From contig FN648970.1 of NCBI GenBank assembly GCA_000310025.1, positions 80,732-139,292 on the forward strand: 58,561 nucleotides of DNA. Direction: 5' to 3'. The stretch's first letter is position 1, and each line of letters starts with the position of its first letter. Origin of the DNA: Ectocarpus siliculosus. Taxonomy: Eukaryota > Sar > Phaeophyceae > Ectocarpales > Ectocarpaceae. This document shows, piece after piece, positions 32,011 to 41,788 of this stretch. The translations under genes were made by a program, and so were the position numbers. The notes beneath the pieces were generated by a model. The model was not told the DNA's origin, made no database searches, and saw only the letters and a list, made by a program, of their open reading frames with translations.

Positions 32011-33438
32011 CACCGGTGGTATGATCATGATGCAGCAACAACGCGAGGATGGTTACTGCTGTATCAGCGCCTAGGTGACCGCTCGGACCCAGCCGGCGTA
32101 ACCTGTGATAACGCACGGAGCCGCTGTTCGCCAAGGGCAAGCTTGCTCTTCCCCAATAGTTACATGACACGTTACTGATATTGTACCGATGTTGGGCGAC
32201 ACGTTGTAAACCGACACATGGACATCTGGACAGATGGCCAGAAAATGTTTTCGAGTTAACCCACGGCGATAAAGGGCCAATCAATACCCCCCCGAATAAT
32301 CGGGACTATGCGATCCACTCAGAGAGCTGCAAAACCCACATGTACCCATACGCATACACGTGTGCTACAGGGTATAGTCTAAACGTTGAGGCACATGTAT
32401 GTACCACAAACAGCGCCGGGAGGATAGCGCAATGTTGCACAGATAAACTGCTGCTAAAAACACCCCATGTCGCAACGGCGGTATCCAACGGCTCTGTTTG
32501 AGGCAAACCACGGACATCACCACCAGCACAGCAGTAGGTGCATCCTTGAGTTGAAAAAGGGCACACGGCGTGCGATACATGTCCACCAAGAATCTACGAG
32601 CGCGTAACGATATACCGGCCGGCAGCCGACAGCGATCTGTTTGCGACCTCCGACGGGTTTACCCGCCGAGAGAGGCAACTTGAAGTCCTTCGATCTTGAC
32701 AACACGAAACGCAGCAGCTCCCTCACCTCGCACATGCTGTCTCGTTACAATTTTGCCGAAGCCGGATCCGTGTGAACGTGCACCCTCCATCGCGCTCCAT
32801 GTGTTGGCACCGTCGACCATAGCGGCACTCGCCCGCATTCTGCCGGTCGAAATGCCCTCGCTGCCTCAGCGCCCACACGGAAACATAAATCTATACTCTA
32901 GCCACCGCTCCTGGGTTCTCCGCTACACCACACAGCAACCTACTTCTGTGCATCAAAATATGCACCTCGAATCGGTCTCACAAGGTATGGTCTTGTATGT
33001 GTAGAGTATACAGCAGTACTTCTACAGTGGTACACTATTTGCCTCGAATACAGGTCTCACAGGGTCTACTGCTGTAACATGTGTACATGTATGCCGCTGT
33101 ATACAGCAGTAGAGTACAGTAGGCCCCACAAAGGAATTCCATGGTAGACCTCACAAATACATCTCGGCACTGCAGTAGCCTCACACAATATTTTTTTTGT
33201 GGGGCAGATAAGCAAGAGTGCACACCCACACGACAGAATCCTCTGTCTCTCTGTCTCATCCAGCGTCCTCATCCCAGATACACTCCACCGTGGTGCAAGC
33301 TCATTGGCCAATATGTAGATGCACCGCGTCTCTGAACCCCCAGATCTCCGGAGATTGCTGCTACCGCAACGTCGTATGTAGCAGATGTATCATGTACCAA
33401 ACCAAGCCTCAAGGACACCAGCCTGCAGCAGCAGCAGC
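32011..33438. other. No recognisable gene; one small hairpin
   Basis: No convincing coding sequence. At 33065-33076 and 33102-33113 a 12-bp inverted repeat (TCTACTGCTGTA) encloses a second palindromic word (ACATGTGTACATGT). Related GTATACAGCAGTA words lie at 33005-33020. Confidence 0.5.
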
Positions 33439-33678
33439 ATGAGCTTGAGTCCGTATGCCCGTCCTCTCCCGTATGGAGGGTGGGCTCTGTCCTTGACCAT
33501 CTTGCTGGGAGGATTCTTGTGGGTCAGAGCGGAAGGAATGTCGGCAGCAGGCAGCGGCAGCAGAGATGGCCCAGCAAACAGGAGACAGACGCAGGAGGGT
33601 GACGAGGAGGAACAGAGGGAGGAAGAAAAGAGCTCGGCACACCGCGCGTCCTCCTCCGCGTACCACACAGACCAGGAG
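33439..33678 (+). CDS. Possible first exon with signal sequence, gene unknown
   Basis: ATG at 33439 opens a frame with a short lead and a hydrophobic core (GGWALSLTILLGGFLWV) ending in RAEG, as in a signal peptide or anchor, followed by an acidic, Gln/Glu-rich stretch. A donor (CAGGAG then GTGCGC) follows at 33679, phase 0. A possible second exon begins at 33829 after TCTCCAAG (SPQTPNNYPPKILYEDIG) and could end before GTTATC near 33948. No later exons were found; the copia element inserted at 34073 may interrupt the gene. No family is recognised. Confidence 0.35.
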
Positions 33679-34067
33679 GTGCGCATCGTCAGAGATAGTG
33701 GTGCCTATGCTTTATTCAGGAAGATACCTGGGTGGGAGTGCCGCCTGCTACCCGCTGTGTCCTCAATACAGCTGTAGGTTCGATACAGGAACATGCGTAC
33801 GTTCCTCTTTCGCAATCTCTGCTTCTCCAAGTCACCCCAAACCCCGAACAACTACCCGCCAAAGATCCTGTACGAAGACATCGGGGTGTTACCGAGCGTG
33901 TCATCTTTCATTGATGTTGTGTATATCTGTAAAAACAAACTGACACAGGTTATCTGCACTTTCTTTCACCAGCTTGCAATCAACCAATAGTCTCAAGCAC
34001 GACAGACAGCAGACCGCACGTACTAAATGTAAGTATACTGCAAGTGTCGCCTCTTCAAAACATGCAG

Positions 34068-34072
34068 GGTGC
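34068..34072. repeat. Target site duplication, left (GGTGC)
   Basis: GGTGC directly precedes the left LTR and is repeated directly after the right LTR at 41243-41247. Five-base duplications are typical of Ty1/copia integration. Confidence 0.85.
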
Positions 34073-34403
34073 TGATCGATAATTCGGGTGGCTCAGTTCT
34101 TTGTGTTGGGAGTGTAGAGCAGCTGGGCCATGACGGGCCGTGGTAGGGTAGGGACGTATAGGAAAACGTGTTGTAAAACGTTTAAAGGTCATCGGGGGCG
34201 TGCTTCAGCTCGTCAATCGGTCACGGCACGGAGTCACGGGTCACGCTCATCATGCTCAAAGTACCTAACGAATGCCCATGAATCTCCACCATTGCATCAC
34301 ACTCCCAAGGAAAATACGAAGAAACTTCCTGTTCCTCCGTACTCGTCACTACATCAATACGTAAGATATCACCCACCATGCTATGCTACGAGTATATCTA
34401 ATA
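34073..34403 (-). repeat. 3' LTR of copia element
   Basis: 331 bp, about 97.5% identical to the copy at 40912-41242. On the + strand it begins TGATCGATAATTC and ends TATCTAATA. It lies next to the polypurine tract. Confidence 0.93.
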
Positions 34404-34413
34404 GCCCCCCTGC
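34404..34413 (-). other. Polypurine tract
   Basis: Read on the minus strand the sequence is GCAGGGGGGC, immediately before the 3' LTR. This is the expected primer site for plus-strand DNA synthesis and confirms the element's orientation. Confidence 0.8.
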
Positions 34414-34696
34414 TCGTATGCATGGTCATGCGCCGGCAAAATATCAATACTACCCTCACCGTAACCACCATCTCCAAAACAAGAAAAACTCCTCAAAGAC
34501 AATCAAGAAAAATCCCAACACAACCAATACTCCTCCAAAATAATCAAGAAAAAGATATACCAACACAACCAAAACTCCTACGACCTTCACCAGACTCTCT
34601 CTTTCTCTTGTCCAATCTCGTCTTTCTCTTTCTCCCTCCACTACAGAATACGAATCGACCCCAAAACACTTCCTTCACTGCAAGTTCACCACAAAG

Positions 34697-35448
34697 TCAC
34701 GGTGCAACGCAAAAAGACTCCTTGCTAATAGCCTTCGTCAAGAAGTCTGCATGCTGGAATTGCGTCGGCACATGAGTAATTGAAATCTCCTTCCTCTCTA
34801 CCAGCTCCCTGATAAAGTGATGCCGTACATCGATGTGCTTCGAGTTGGAGTTCGTGATCGGGTTGTGCGCAATCTGAATCGCTCCCTGATTATCCTCGAA
34901 CACCGGGATACACGGCATACCCGCATCTGGCAACATTAAACGCCACACCTGCCTTAAGAACAACACTTCCTTCAAGACGTCGGCAATTGCCACATACTCT
35001 GCTTCCGTGGTGGAAAGGGTGACGCATTTCTGCGTTCGGGAAAACCAAGTCACCACCCCCCCCCCCCACACATCACTAGCCCCCCTGAAACAGACCTCCG
35101 GGCTGCCGCCTTGCTTGCATAGTCGGCATCCACAAACACCTGCATGCTCATACCTGTCACGACGCCCCTCTCAAATGTAATCCCCATCCAACTCGTCCTG
35201 CGTACGTACCCTAAAACACCGAGTGCTGCCTTCCAGTGCACCATCTTGGGAGACGCGCAATACCGCGCTACTGCTCGAACTGCATTCGCGATGTCCGGCC
35301 TTGTTTGAGTGGCCAACCACATCAGGGATCCTACCAACTCGCGAAAAGGGACGTCAGCACTCGCTTCATTCACGTCAAAGTTGGTGAGCTTAACGCTAAC
35401 CGGCAGAGGCACACTCAACGCCATACTCTGCAGCCAACCCTTCGGCAA
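34697..35448 (-). pseudogene. copia RNase H and end of RT
   Basis: The upstream part carries the RT-RNase H connection (RELVGSLMWLATQTRPDI and VFVDADYASKA). The downstream part carries the RNase H core (STTEAEYVAIADVLKE, VFEDNQGAIQIA, NSKHIDVRHHFIRE, HADFLTKA). A run of C residues near 35054-35067 puts the two parts in different frames. The catalytic-type Asp/Glu positions (VDAD, TEAEY, EDN) look intact. The protein ends at the stop near 34697, close to the 3' LTR. Confidence 0.9.
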
Positions 35449-36048
35449 ACCTCTGTTGTGAAATCTTCAGCAGCCCTCTCTCTACGTCTCTCTCGTAAAA
35501 GCACGCGGAGTAACACCTCAACTCTCCAAGGTTCTTCACGGGGACCATCTCGTTGAGATCCCTGCCAAAGTTGTCACACCTCTCCTTCTGCCCTACGGCA
35601 AAAATGTCATCCACGTGGACCACGATGATCATGATCACACGTCCCTCCTCCATCAATCCAAAACACATGCATCCCCCAGACACTGCAAAAAACCTAAAAG
35701 TAACAAACACCTCGTCAGGTGCGCATGCCAATGTCGTGATGCCTGCTTCAAACCATACAGACTCTTGCACAGCTTCACGATCAGGCCAGACAACCTACCA
35801 CAACCCTGCGGTAAGCGCATGAAAACATCCTCATCAAGCTCAGACTGCACAAAAGCCTGCTGAATATCGAAATGGCACAAGTCAAGATTCTGCTCACATG
35901 CTAATGCTGCCAACAAGCGCACACTAGACACTGATACGGTGGGTGCAAACAATTCTCCAAAATCAATCGAAGCCCTCTGCATGTCCCCCCGTGCTACAAG
36001 TCTTGCCTTGAATTTTGTCGGCCATCCGTACTCGTCTGACTGCATCAT
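35396..36048 (-). pseudogene. copia reverse transcriptase
   Basis: The first part contains FKARLVARGD, the LFAPTVSVSSVRLLAALA block, FDIQQAFVQSELDEDVFMRL and KSLYGLKQASRHWH. The second part, one frame away (shift near 35660-35690), contains the catalytic HVDDI box (minus strand, 35606-35622) and VKNLGELRCYSACF. HVDD replaces the usual YVDD. Upstream, the frame jumps straight from SELWDDA to DEYGWPTKFKARLVARGD, lacking the segment with the conserved Trp residues that normally lies between, so roughly 100-150 bp seem to be deleted. Confidence 0.92.
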
Positions 36049-37040
36049 CCCACAACTCTGAATGTTGAGACCGCATGGCCTCCTTCAACGTTTTCGGCAC
36101 TCGGAGGTCGCTGGCGAGGCAGTGAGGAAGGTCCGGCATCTTGTCAGGAGGACGCTCGGCGCGAAGAGCAGCGTCCACGTCCTCGCGGGTGGCGAACATC
36201 GAGGCGAACATGTGCGGTCTCCCCCCCCCCCCGGAATCCACGGGCCCCCCAGCTCCCACTGCCCCCCCGCTCTCACGGCCTCCAAAGCTCGGATCCGGCA
36301 GCGGCGAAGGCGGTGGGTCACACCGTCCTTGGTCGACGGCCTCGCGGGTGGCCAGCGACGAGATGAGGGAGTCCTTGTCCATCATCGCTAACAGTCCAAG
36401 GCGGCGGTGGAGAGCGGCGCCCCCACCTGACGGCGGTTGTTGTTGATCTCCCATGAACCGCACTCCATCGCCGCGCGTGCGGCCGTGGACCCTCGTGTCT
36501 TCTCGTCCCAACTCCTTGACGGCTCGTTTCGAGAGCGGCGGGGGCGGAGGAGCGGGGGCGGCGGCGCTGGCGGGCTGCGGCGGCAGGCCCGGGGGCGAAC
36601 GGGGCGGCGTGGCTGCGGTCGACGGTGGGGCTGATGATGGGGCGTCGGAGATCGGCGACGGGGCTGATGATCCTGTGAAGATCGGCGGAGAAGCGGGCGG
36701 CAGCGGTGCGGTGGTCCCTGGTGCAGGCGGGGTGTACCTGTACGTCCTGAATAGCGGGGGCGGCGGCGGTGCGGCATCGGCCGCAGGTACGACGGCGGCC
36801 GGCGAGGGCGCCGCGGTGACCGAAGAACCCCCCCCGATGCCCGGCACCGGGGCCGGCGCTCCTGCCCGGCGGTTGACCCACACGACGTTGTTGGTGAGGG
36901 CGAGGCGACCGGTGTCAGCGCGAAGAACCACAGCGGTAGACGTCGAGTGGTTGTTGGCGCCGTGCAGGTAGAAGCACCGCGCGGATTGGACGTCCGCCTT
37001 GGTAGCCCGCTTCACGCGCATCATCCCCTCCTGGAAAAAG
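36049..37040 (-). pseudogene. copia integrase C-terminus and Pro-rich linker
   Basis: Continues the integrase one frame away: MRVKRATKADVQSARCFYL and then NNVVWVNRRAG, the end of the copia integrase region. A long Pro/Ala/Ser-rich, GC-rich linker follows (about 36480-36870), then acidic sequence leading to the RT. The frame change near 37035 falls in a short T run of the element strand and could be a one-base deletion. Confidence 0.8.
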
Positions 37041-37818
37041 GGACGACGGTGAGGGGCGGTTTCCGGCCGAAGAACGCCTCGAACGGCGACATCCAGCCCA
37101 GGTTGGCCTTCGTCGCCGAGCTGTTGAAGCAGGCGGATGCCCACAGCGCCGACGCGAGCCACAGGTGGTGTCCGTTGACGCCGACGTTGGGGATGGAGGA
37201 GAGGTCGACGTGGCCCATGGCGAGGATGTGGCGGCGCGCGGCGTGCCCCCCCTTCATGGCGCGCCATATGGCGCTCTCGACCACCGCGTTTTGCTTGGGG
37301 GTGTCGGGGGCGGTGTACTCGCGCCGAATGCCAGCAGCGTCGCAGAACGAGGTGAACGCGGAGCCGGTGAACTCGCCGCCGTTGTCCATGCGGAAACAAC
37401 CCGGAGTGCCCATGCCGTTCATGTCGGCGAGGAACCGCTGCACGAACTTCAGGGTGTCGCTCTTGGCCCGCATCCCGTACCCCCGTTGCCACCGCGATGC
37501 GCTGTCCACGAACATGATCAGGTACCGGGAGCCGTCCAACGCGTCAGAGAACGGGCCCGTGAGGTCGATGTGGATTTTGCCGAACGGTACCGCCGCGCGG
37601 GTGCCACGCCGCGGTACCGGGGCCCGCCTACCCTTCGCTTCCACGCAGCCCACACACGGCTGCATCTCCCCCACCAATCGTACGCCCTGCTGCTTGGCCG
37701 TTTCACGCATCAAGAATTCGTTGACATGGCCGGTGGAGGCATGGAACAAATTAATATCGATGGTGGGCGTGGATTTTCCTATCGAAAACGGGGAAGGACC
37801 GGGGGCGATAATCGCCAA
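37021..37818 (-). pseudogene. copia integrase core
   Basis: The N-terminal zinc-binding part has FHASTGH, then CVGCVEAK (an H-H-C-C arrangement). The catalytic core has HIDLTGPF, a second Asp in RMDNGGEF, and the Glu in QNAVVESAIW, matching D,D-35-E integrases. This is the best-preserved part of the element and is open for 265 codons. It lies between the protease spacer and the Pro-rich linker. The frame breaks at both ends. Confidence 0.93.
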
Positions 37819-38068
37819 GGCATGCGAGAGGGAGGGGTAACGACGGTTTGCTGCTCATTGCATCCAGCAACAAAACCTTTCAGGCACTCCATGTCATCAC
37901 TCATCACGGGAAACGCGGGGGGAGGGGGTGTTGCGGAATCGCAAACATCAAGGGCATCCGGAAAAACGTCACCCTGTGGGACCGAGTCTTTTCCATCCAT
38001 CAGGCCAACATCAAGGAACATACTCATATCCATGAGAGGCAAATGGTCCTGGGGGACGAGGGGGTTGA

Positions 38069-38614
38069 TCACAACTTCACGAAAATCGCTCGGGTCAACG
38101 ACGGAGGGAGAAACACTCTCAGACGTGCTACGGCAGCCGTAATTACAGGTTGGAAGTCGGCAATAGTCGTTGGCACTTCATCTACGTCGATGGGCGGGAA
38201 TGCCCAACGCGGAAGCACTACACCGGAAGTGGCGGATGGGAAGCTCGGACTCGCACTCGAACTCGAAGGTACAACACCGGCAGTGGCACCACCCGCGGAC
38301 TGGAAGCTCGGACTCGCACTCGAACTCGAAGGTACAACACCGGCAGCGGCACCACCGGCGGACTGGAAGCTCGGACTCGCTCTCGAACTCGAAGGTACAA
38401 CACCGGCAGCGACACCACCGGCGGACTGGAAGCTCGTACTCGCAGGTGTGCCCGCTCCTGTGTTTGGGGGGAAAGGGGGGTTCGCCACAACAAGGCCTGT
38501 TCCAACGCTAGGCGAGGGAGCTTGGGGAGACACACGAGGGAGGGCATTGGGACCGAGGGTCACAGCACTACCGGTATACGTGGGAGGCAAGCGAGTGGCC
38601 CAAAGAGAACATCA
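38069..38614 (-). pseudogene. Spacer between protease and integrase
   Basis: This follows the protease part in the same frame but after an in-frame TGA (near 38612). It is Pro/Ser/Ala-rich and includes a minisatellite of four 63-bp units (38240-38447). Its frame ends near 38069. Another frame (38072-37779) continues towards the integrase with Met/Asp/Pro-rich sequence and no known motif. Confidence 0.65.
38240..38447. repeat. 63-bp coding minisatellite
   Basis: The unit begins at 38240, 38303, 38366 and 38429 (last one partial), sharing GAAGCTCGGACTCGC and GAAGGTACAACACCGGC. At 63 bp it keeps the frame, giving a 21-residue repeat with SPSFQSAGG and AGVVPSSS. Confidence 0.9.
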
Positions 38615-39373
38615 TACATCGGAGTAGGCAAAGGAAAGCTGGCCATTGAAAAGATGCACGCTATTCTCGTCCAACGTAATTTTCTGCCTACGCTGCGTAT
38701 GGTGCAGAGAAAACAGATTGAACGTGATGCCGGGGACTACATACACGTCCGACATCTGCACGCAAAAATCGGTCTCGCCCGAAGGGCCAGGCATGTGAAA
38801 TGCCAAGTTGATGCTACCAACACGCTGCACGCGCAGATAGGCACCATTCCCTACTTGGATGAACTCTTTTCCTGCTGGGATCGGCTTCATGTCGAACATG
38901 TTTTCGCTACTGCTGACAAACGTGTTGCTTGCGCCGCTGTCGGCCCAAAATTGCTCTCTACCAATCTGCGAAGGGCGACTCTGAACAGACAAAGCGAAAC
39001 CACCACCATTCTCACGCGCTACCACACTTGGAAAGATCTCGCCTTGTGACACAAAACGTGTCTTGAGGAAGTGAAGATGCCCAGGAGATCCGGCTGCGTC
39101 GGGAGGAGGCGAATGGTACGGGGCATGGGTCGAGTGCTGCTGCTGCTGCTGGAACGACGGCGGTGGCGGAGGCTGCGACGGTGGCTGCTGCTGCTGGTAG
39201 TACGGTGTCGGAGGCCGGTAGTACGGCTGCTGCTGGTAGCTGTAGTCTGGCGACGGTTGCTGATACTGTGGCTGCTGCTCCCACCCCCGTACTCGGTGCC
39301 ATACGCGGCCCCCCCTGGGGGCGCGGCACCATACGTTTGACTCACATTTGCATGCCCGTGCGCGGGCCGCCAC
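38612..39373 (-). pseudogene. copia protease region
   Basis: Contains the aspartic protease signature WADSGASNTF (DSGAS codons at 38927-38941) with the usual downstream pattern VGNGAYLRVQRVGSI. It is preceded by a Gln/Tyr/Pro-rich stretch continuing the gag tail. A one-base shift in a G run near 39282-39290 separates it from the preceding frame. It ends at an in-frame TGA. Confidence 0.88.
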
Positions 39374-39439
39374 TGCTGCTGCGGTGTGCGGGGGGGAGCT
39401 GGATGTCCGTGATGCTGCTGTCCTCGGTAGCCGCCGTGA

Positions 39440-39645
39440 GGTCCGTGCTGGGGCCCACCCCCCCAGCCCCCCCCACTGCGGCTCGGCTGCTGTGGCGGCG
39501 GTCCCAAAGGTTGCTGTTGCTGCTGAGGCCGCTGCTGTTGTGGGGGCTGTTGCTGTTGTTGGGGCTGCTGCTGTTGCTGTTGCTGTTGCTGAGGCTGTTG
39601 CTGAGGCTGTTGCTGAGGCTGCTGCTGCTTGGGCTGCTGCTTCTT
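39440..39645 (-). repeat. CAG-rich polyglutamine tract in gag tail
   Basis: An interrupted CTG/CAG-type repeat encodes Gln-rich sequence downstream of the zinc knuckle. Such tracts change length easily and may be the source of nearby frame differences. Confidence 0.8.
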
Positions 39646-39666
39646 ACGTTGGCGACGCTGGGTGTA

Positions 39667-39709
39667 GCACTCGCTGTTGGTGTGCGACGAGTACCGGATG
39701 ATAGTCGCA
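39667..39709 (-). other. Zinc-knuckle-like motif of gag
   Basis: The minus strand gives CDYH on one side and YSSHTNSEC one frame away. A one-base change would join them as C-x2-H-x4-H-x4-C, differing from the usual C-x2-C-x4-H-x4-C by having His as the second ligand. A basic stretch (QRRQRKK) follows, as expected for nucleic-acid binding. Confidence 0.65.
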
Positions 39710-39873
39710 ACGCTTGTCTCCGTCCGCCCTGTTGTTGCTGCTCCGACCGCCTCCATTGCCGTCCTGACCCCCGCCGTTCCCACTGGACCCATTTTGGACA
39801 CGTCCGTCGCCCCGGTTCCCACCGGCAGCGACGAAAGCGTGCCCCGCGCCATTCTGCGGCTCCCCCTCCCTCA

Positions 39874-40824
39874 TCATATCCTGATATCCTGATGGGCATC
39901 TTTCACGACCTTTTCAAGGTGCTGACGGGTTAAATTGGGGGGCGGAAGGGCACGCAGCATGGCTTTCTCCATCTTATACTCTGAAGACAAGTTGTACACA
40001 ACGTGCAAATTGGCATCATCGTTGGGGTATGTGACGCCGTGTGAGGCTAACCTACTGCGCAAAACAGCAAATCTCCCGAAATATTCTTGCGGAGTTTCAC
40101 CCACTCGCATTTTGATGGCATGGTATTCTGAAGTCAACCGTGTTTTCTCTGCTCTCGCCTGGGTTTCGTAGTATGCTAGAAATAGTTTCCAACCTCCACT
40201 GGGACTACCATCAGCGATAATCTGGGTCAAGACAGGCATGTAGGTGATTGTCGTGATGATCAAATTCCACGCCGTGATCGCCTTTTCTACCGTTTCTGGC
40301 GAGTACATCCTACGTAAGTCCTCCATGTCTACTCCTTCTAGCCCAACTGGAATTCTGCAGTCACTCAATACCACTTCCCGGACTCGTTCTTGCGCAAACA
40401 TCGCAGTCATATTCGATCGAAAAATAAAAAACTTTGCCTGCTCATCCTCCCCTTGCCGAATCACACCATCCCACGGCGGTAGGCGCTTAACCTCAGTCAT
40501 CCTAAGAGTCGCTGCGCTACTTGGTACTCTACCCATGTCTCCGGGTGACATCTGAAGACGGCTGGTCAGGGCGTCGGCGAGAGTGCGGGCGATGTCGTCT
40601 GTGGACGGGCCGGCCGATGGTCGCCCCGCGTGTTGCTGGTGGCGTGTCTCGTGGTCGTTCCCGCTCCGGACGTGATCTGTCCTCTGCTGCTGCTCGTCTT
40701 GTTCCCTTGTAATCTCGGCCAGTCTTGCTGCTACCCTCTCGTTCACCAGCTCGTTGATCCGGGCGTCCTCGTCCTCTGCTTGACGGTCGCTCTCTCGGTC
40801 TCGGTTTCGGTCGGGGGCGCTCAT
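39874..40824 (-). pseudogene. copia gag, frame-broken
   Basis: Starts MSAPDRNRDR, with an acidic and Gln-rich N-terminus. The capsid-like part has AITAWNLIITTITYMPV and SEYHAIKMRVGETPQEYFG, followed by LPPPNLTRQHLEKVVKDAH, the pattern of copia gag (UBN2-like). The frame ends at tandem stops directly after an 8-bp tandem duplication (39876-39891). Beyond it another frame continues towards the zinc knuckle. The ATG lies about 90 bp inside the 5' LTR, a normal leader length. Confidence 0.9.
39876..39891 (-). repeat. 8-bp tandem duplication breaking gag
   Basis: The element strand has CAGGATAT twice in a row. It shifts the frame by two and creates TGA TGA. Downstream sequence in the shifted frame looks like the natural gag continuation. 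Confidence 0.75.
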
Positions 40825-40911
40825 CGGTGACTGCTGCTGAACGCTGCAAAGCGATGTAACTCCAAGCTAAGCTCGACGCGAATATCGTTGACGACGTGTC
40901 AAACGCTAGCG

Positions 40912-41242
40912 TGATCGATAATTCGGGTGGCTCAGTTCTTTGTGTTGGGAGTGTAGAGCAGCTGGGCCATGACGGGCCGTGGTAGGGTAGGGACGTATAG
41001 GAAAACGTGTTGTAAAACGTATGAAGGTCATCGGGGGCGTGCTTCAGCTCGTCAATCGGTCACGGCATGGAGTCACGGGTCACGCTCATCACGCTCAAAG
41101 TACCTAACGAATGTCCATGAATCTCCACCATTGCATCACAGTCCCAAGGAAAATATGAAGAAACTTCCTGTTCCTCCGTACTCGTCCCTACATCAATACG
41201 TAAGATATCACCCACCATGCTATGCTACGAGTATATCTAATA
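40912..41242 (-). repeat. 5' LTR of copia element
   Basis: 331 bp, the partner of 34073-34403. Promoter and transcription start should lie here, reading leftwards, but no TATA box could be assigned with confidence. Confidence 0.93.
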
Positions 41243-41247
41243 GGTGC
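41243..41247. repeat. Target site duplication, right (GGTGC)
   Basis: Matches 34068-34072. Confidence 0.85.
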
Positions 41248-41469
41248 AACAGTAGCCCGCGATATATACAAATTCTGCATCCTCTACCATCGTGTGTTAG
41301 ACGGACCGTCTGTGTGCCGTAGCATAGGAAAGTCGCTAGCATGCAGGCACAAAGAGATGGACGGTCAAGCCTTTGGCTGAGTTGGTATTGAAACCATCGT
41401 GGAAAGTAGCAGCCATTCATTGGTGACTCCAATTTCAACAAGGGTTTTAACAAAAGAAATCTGTTTTTA

Positions 41470-41715
41470 GGCGGACACGTTGTTGGCGGTGTTATTGCCA
41501 TTAGGCGGTATTCGTTTCGGTGGTAGGCGGTAATGATTTTTTTGGCGGTAACGAGTTTGGCGATGGCGGTAAAACGAAAAAAGGCGTTTTTTTTTCGGCC
41601 GGAACGCCATACGGCGGTATTGTGTTGGGGGTTGGCAGTATTTGCGTTTTTCGGCTGCATCGACTTTGGCGGTGTGGTAACGCTGTATCTTATACTGCCG
41701 GATTATTAATTTCCG
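41470..41715. repeat. GGCGGTA-rich dispersed repeat, uninterrupted copy
   Basis: Many GGCGGTA words, then CATACGGCGGTATTGTGTTG and GCGTTTTTCGG with GACTTTGGCGGTG. The same order of words occurs at 43590-43733 plus 45164-45300, where it is split by a TA-flanked element. A fragment (CCCACCACGGCGGTATTTCA) lies at 42859-42878. Confidence 0.7.
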
Positions 41716-41788
41716 ACTGGAAAAAAGTCCGGTCTTTCTTACGGTGAACCGGATTTGTCAGGCGGATTCTTGGGGGGTGGGCGTAGAT

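Larger units (their letters stand above)
34073..41242 (-). mobile_element. Ty1/copia LTR retrotransposon, broken
   Basis: A structurally complete element of 7170 bp read on the minus strand: 5' LTR (40912-41242), gag, protease, integrase, reverse transcriptase, RNase H, polypurine tract and 3' LTR (34073-34403), bounded by a GGTGC duplication. The integrase-before-RT order defines Ty1/copia. The two 331-bp LTRs differ at about eight positions, so the insertion is not recent. The polyprotein is interrupted by at least eight frame changes and an in-frame stop. Several shifts lie in homopolymers, so some may be sequencing errors, but an 8-bp duplication in gag and a missing segment before the RT core look like real decay. 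No classical TGG primer-binding site is visible after the 5' LTR. Probably immobile. Confidence 0.95.

Noticed and set aside
37050-37492. Right part of a 509-codon minus frame across the integrase
   Set aside because: This stretch is a shadow of the integrase frame. Only the portion below about 37040 carries real copia sequence.
37165-38142. Long + strand frames opposite the copia integrase
   Set aside because: They are antisense to a well-recognised integrase and lack any motif.
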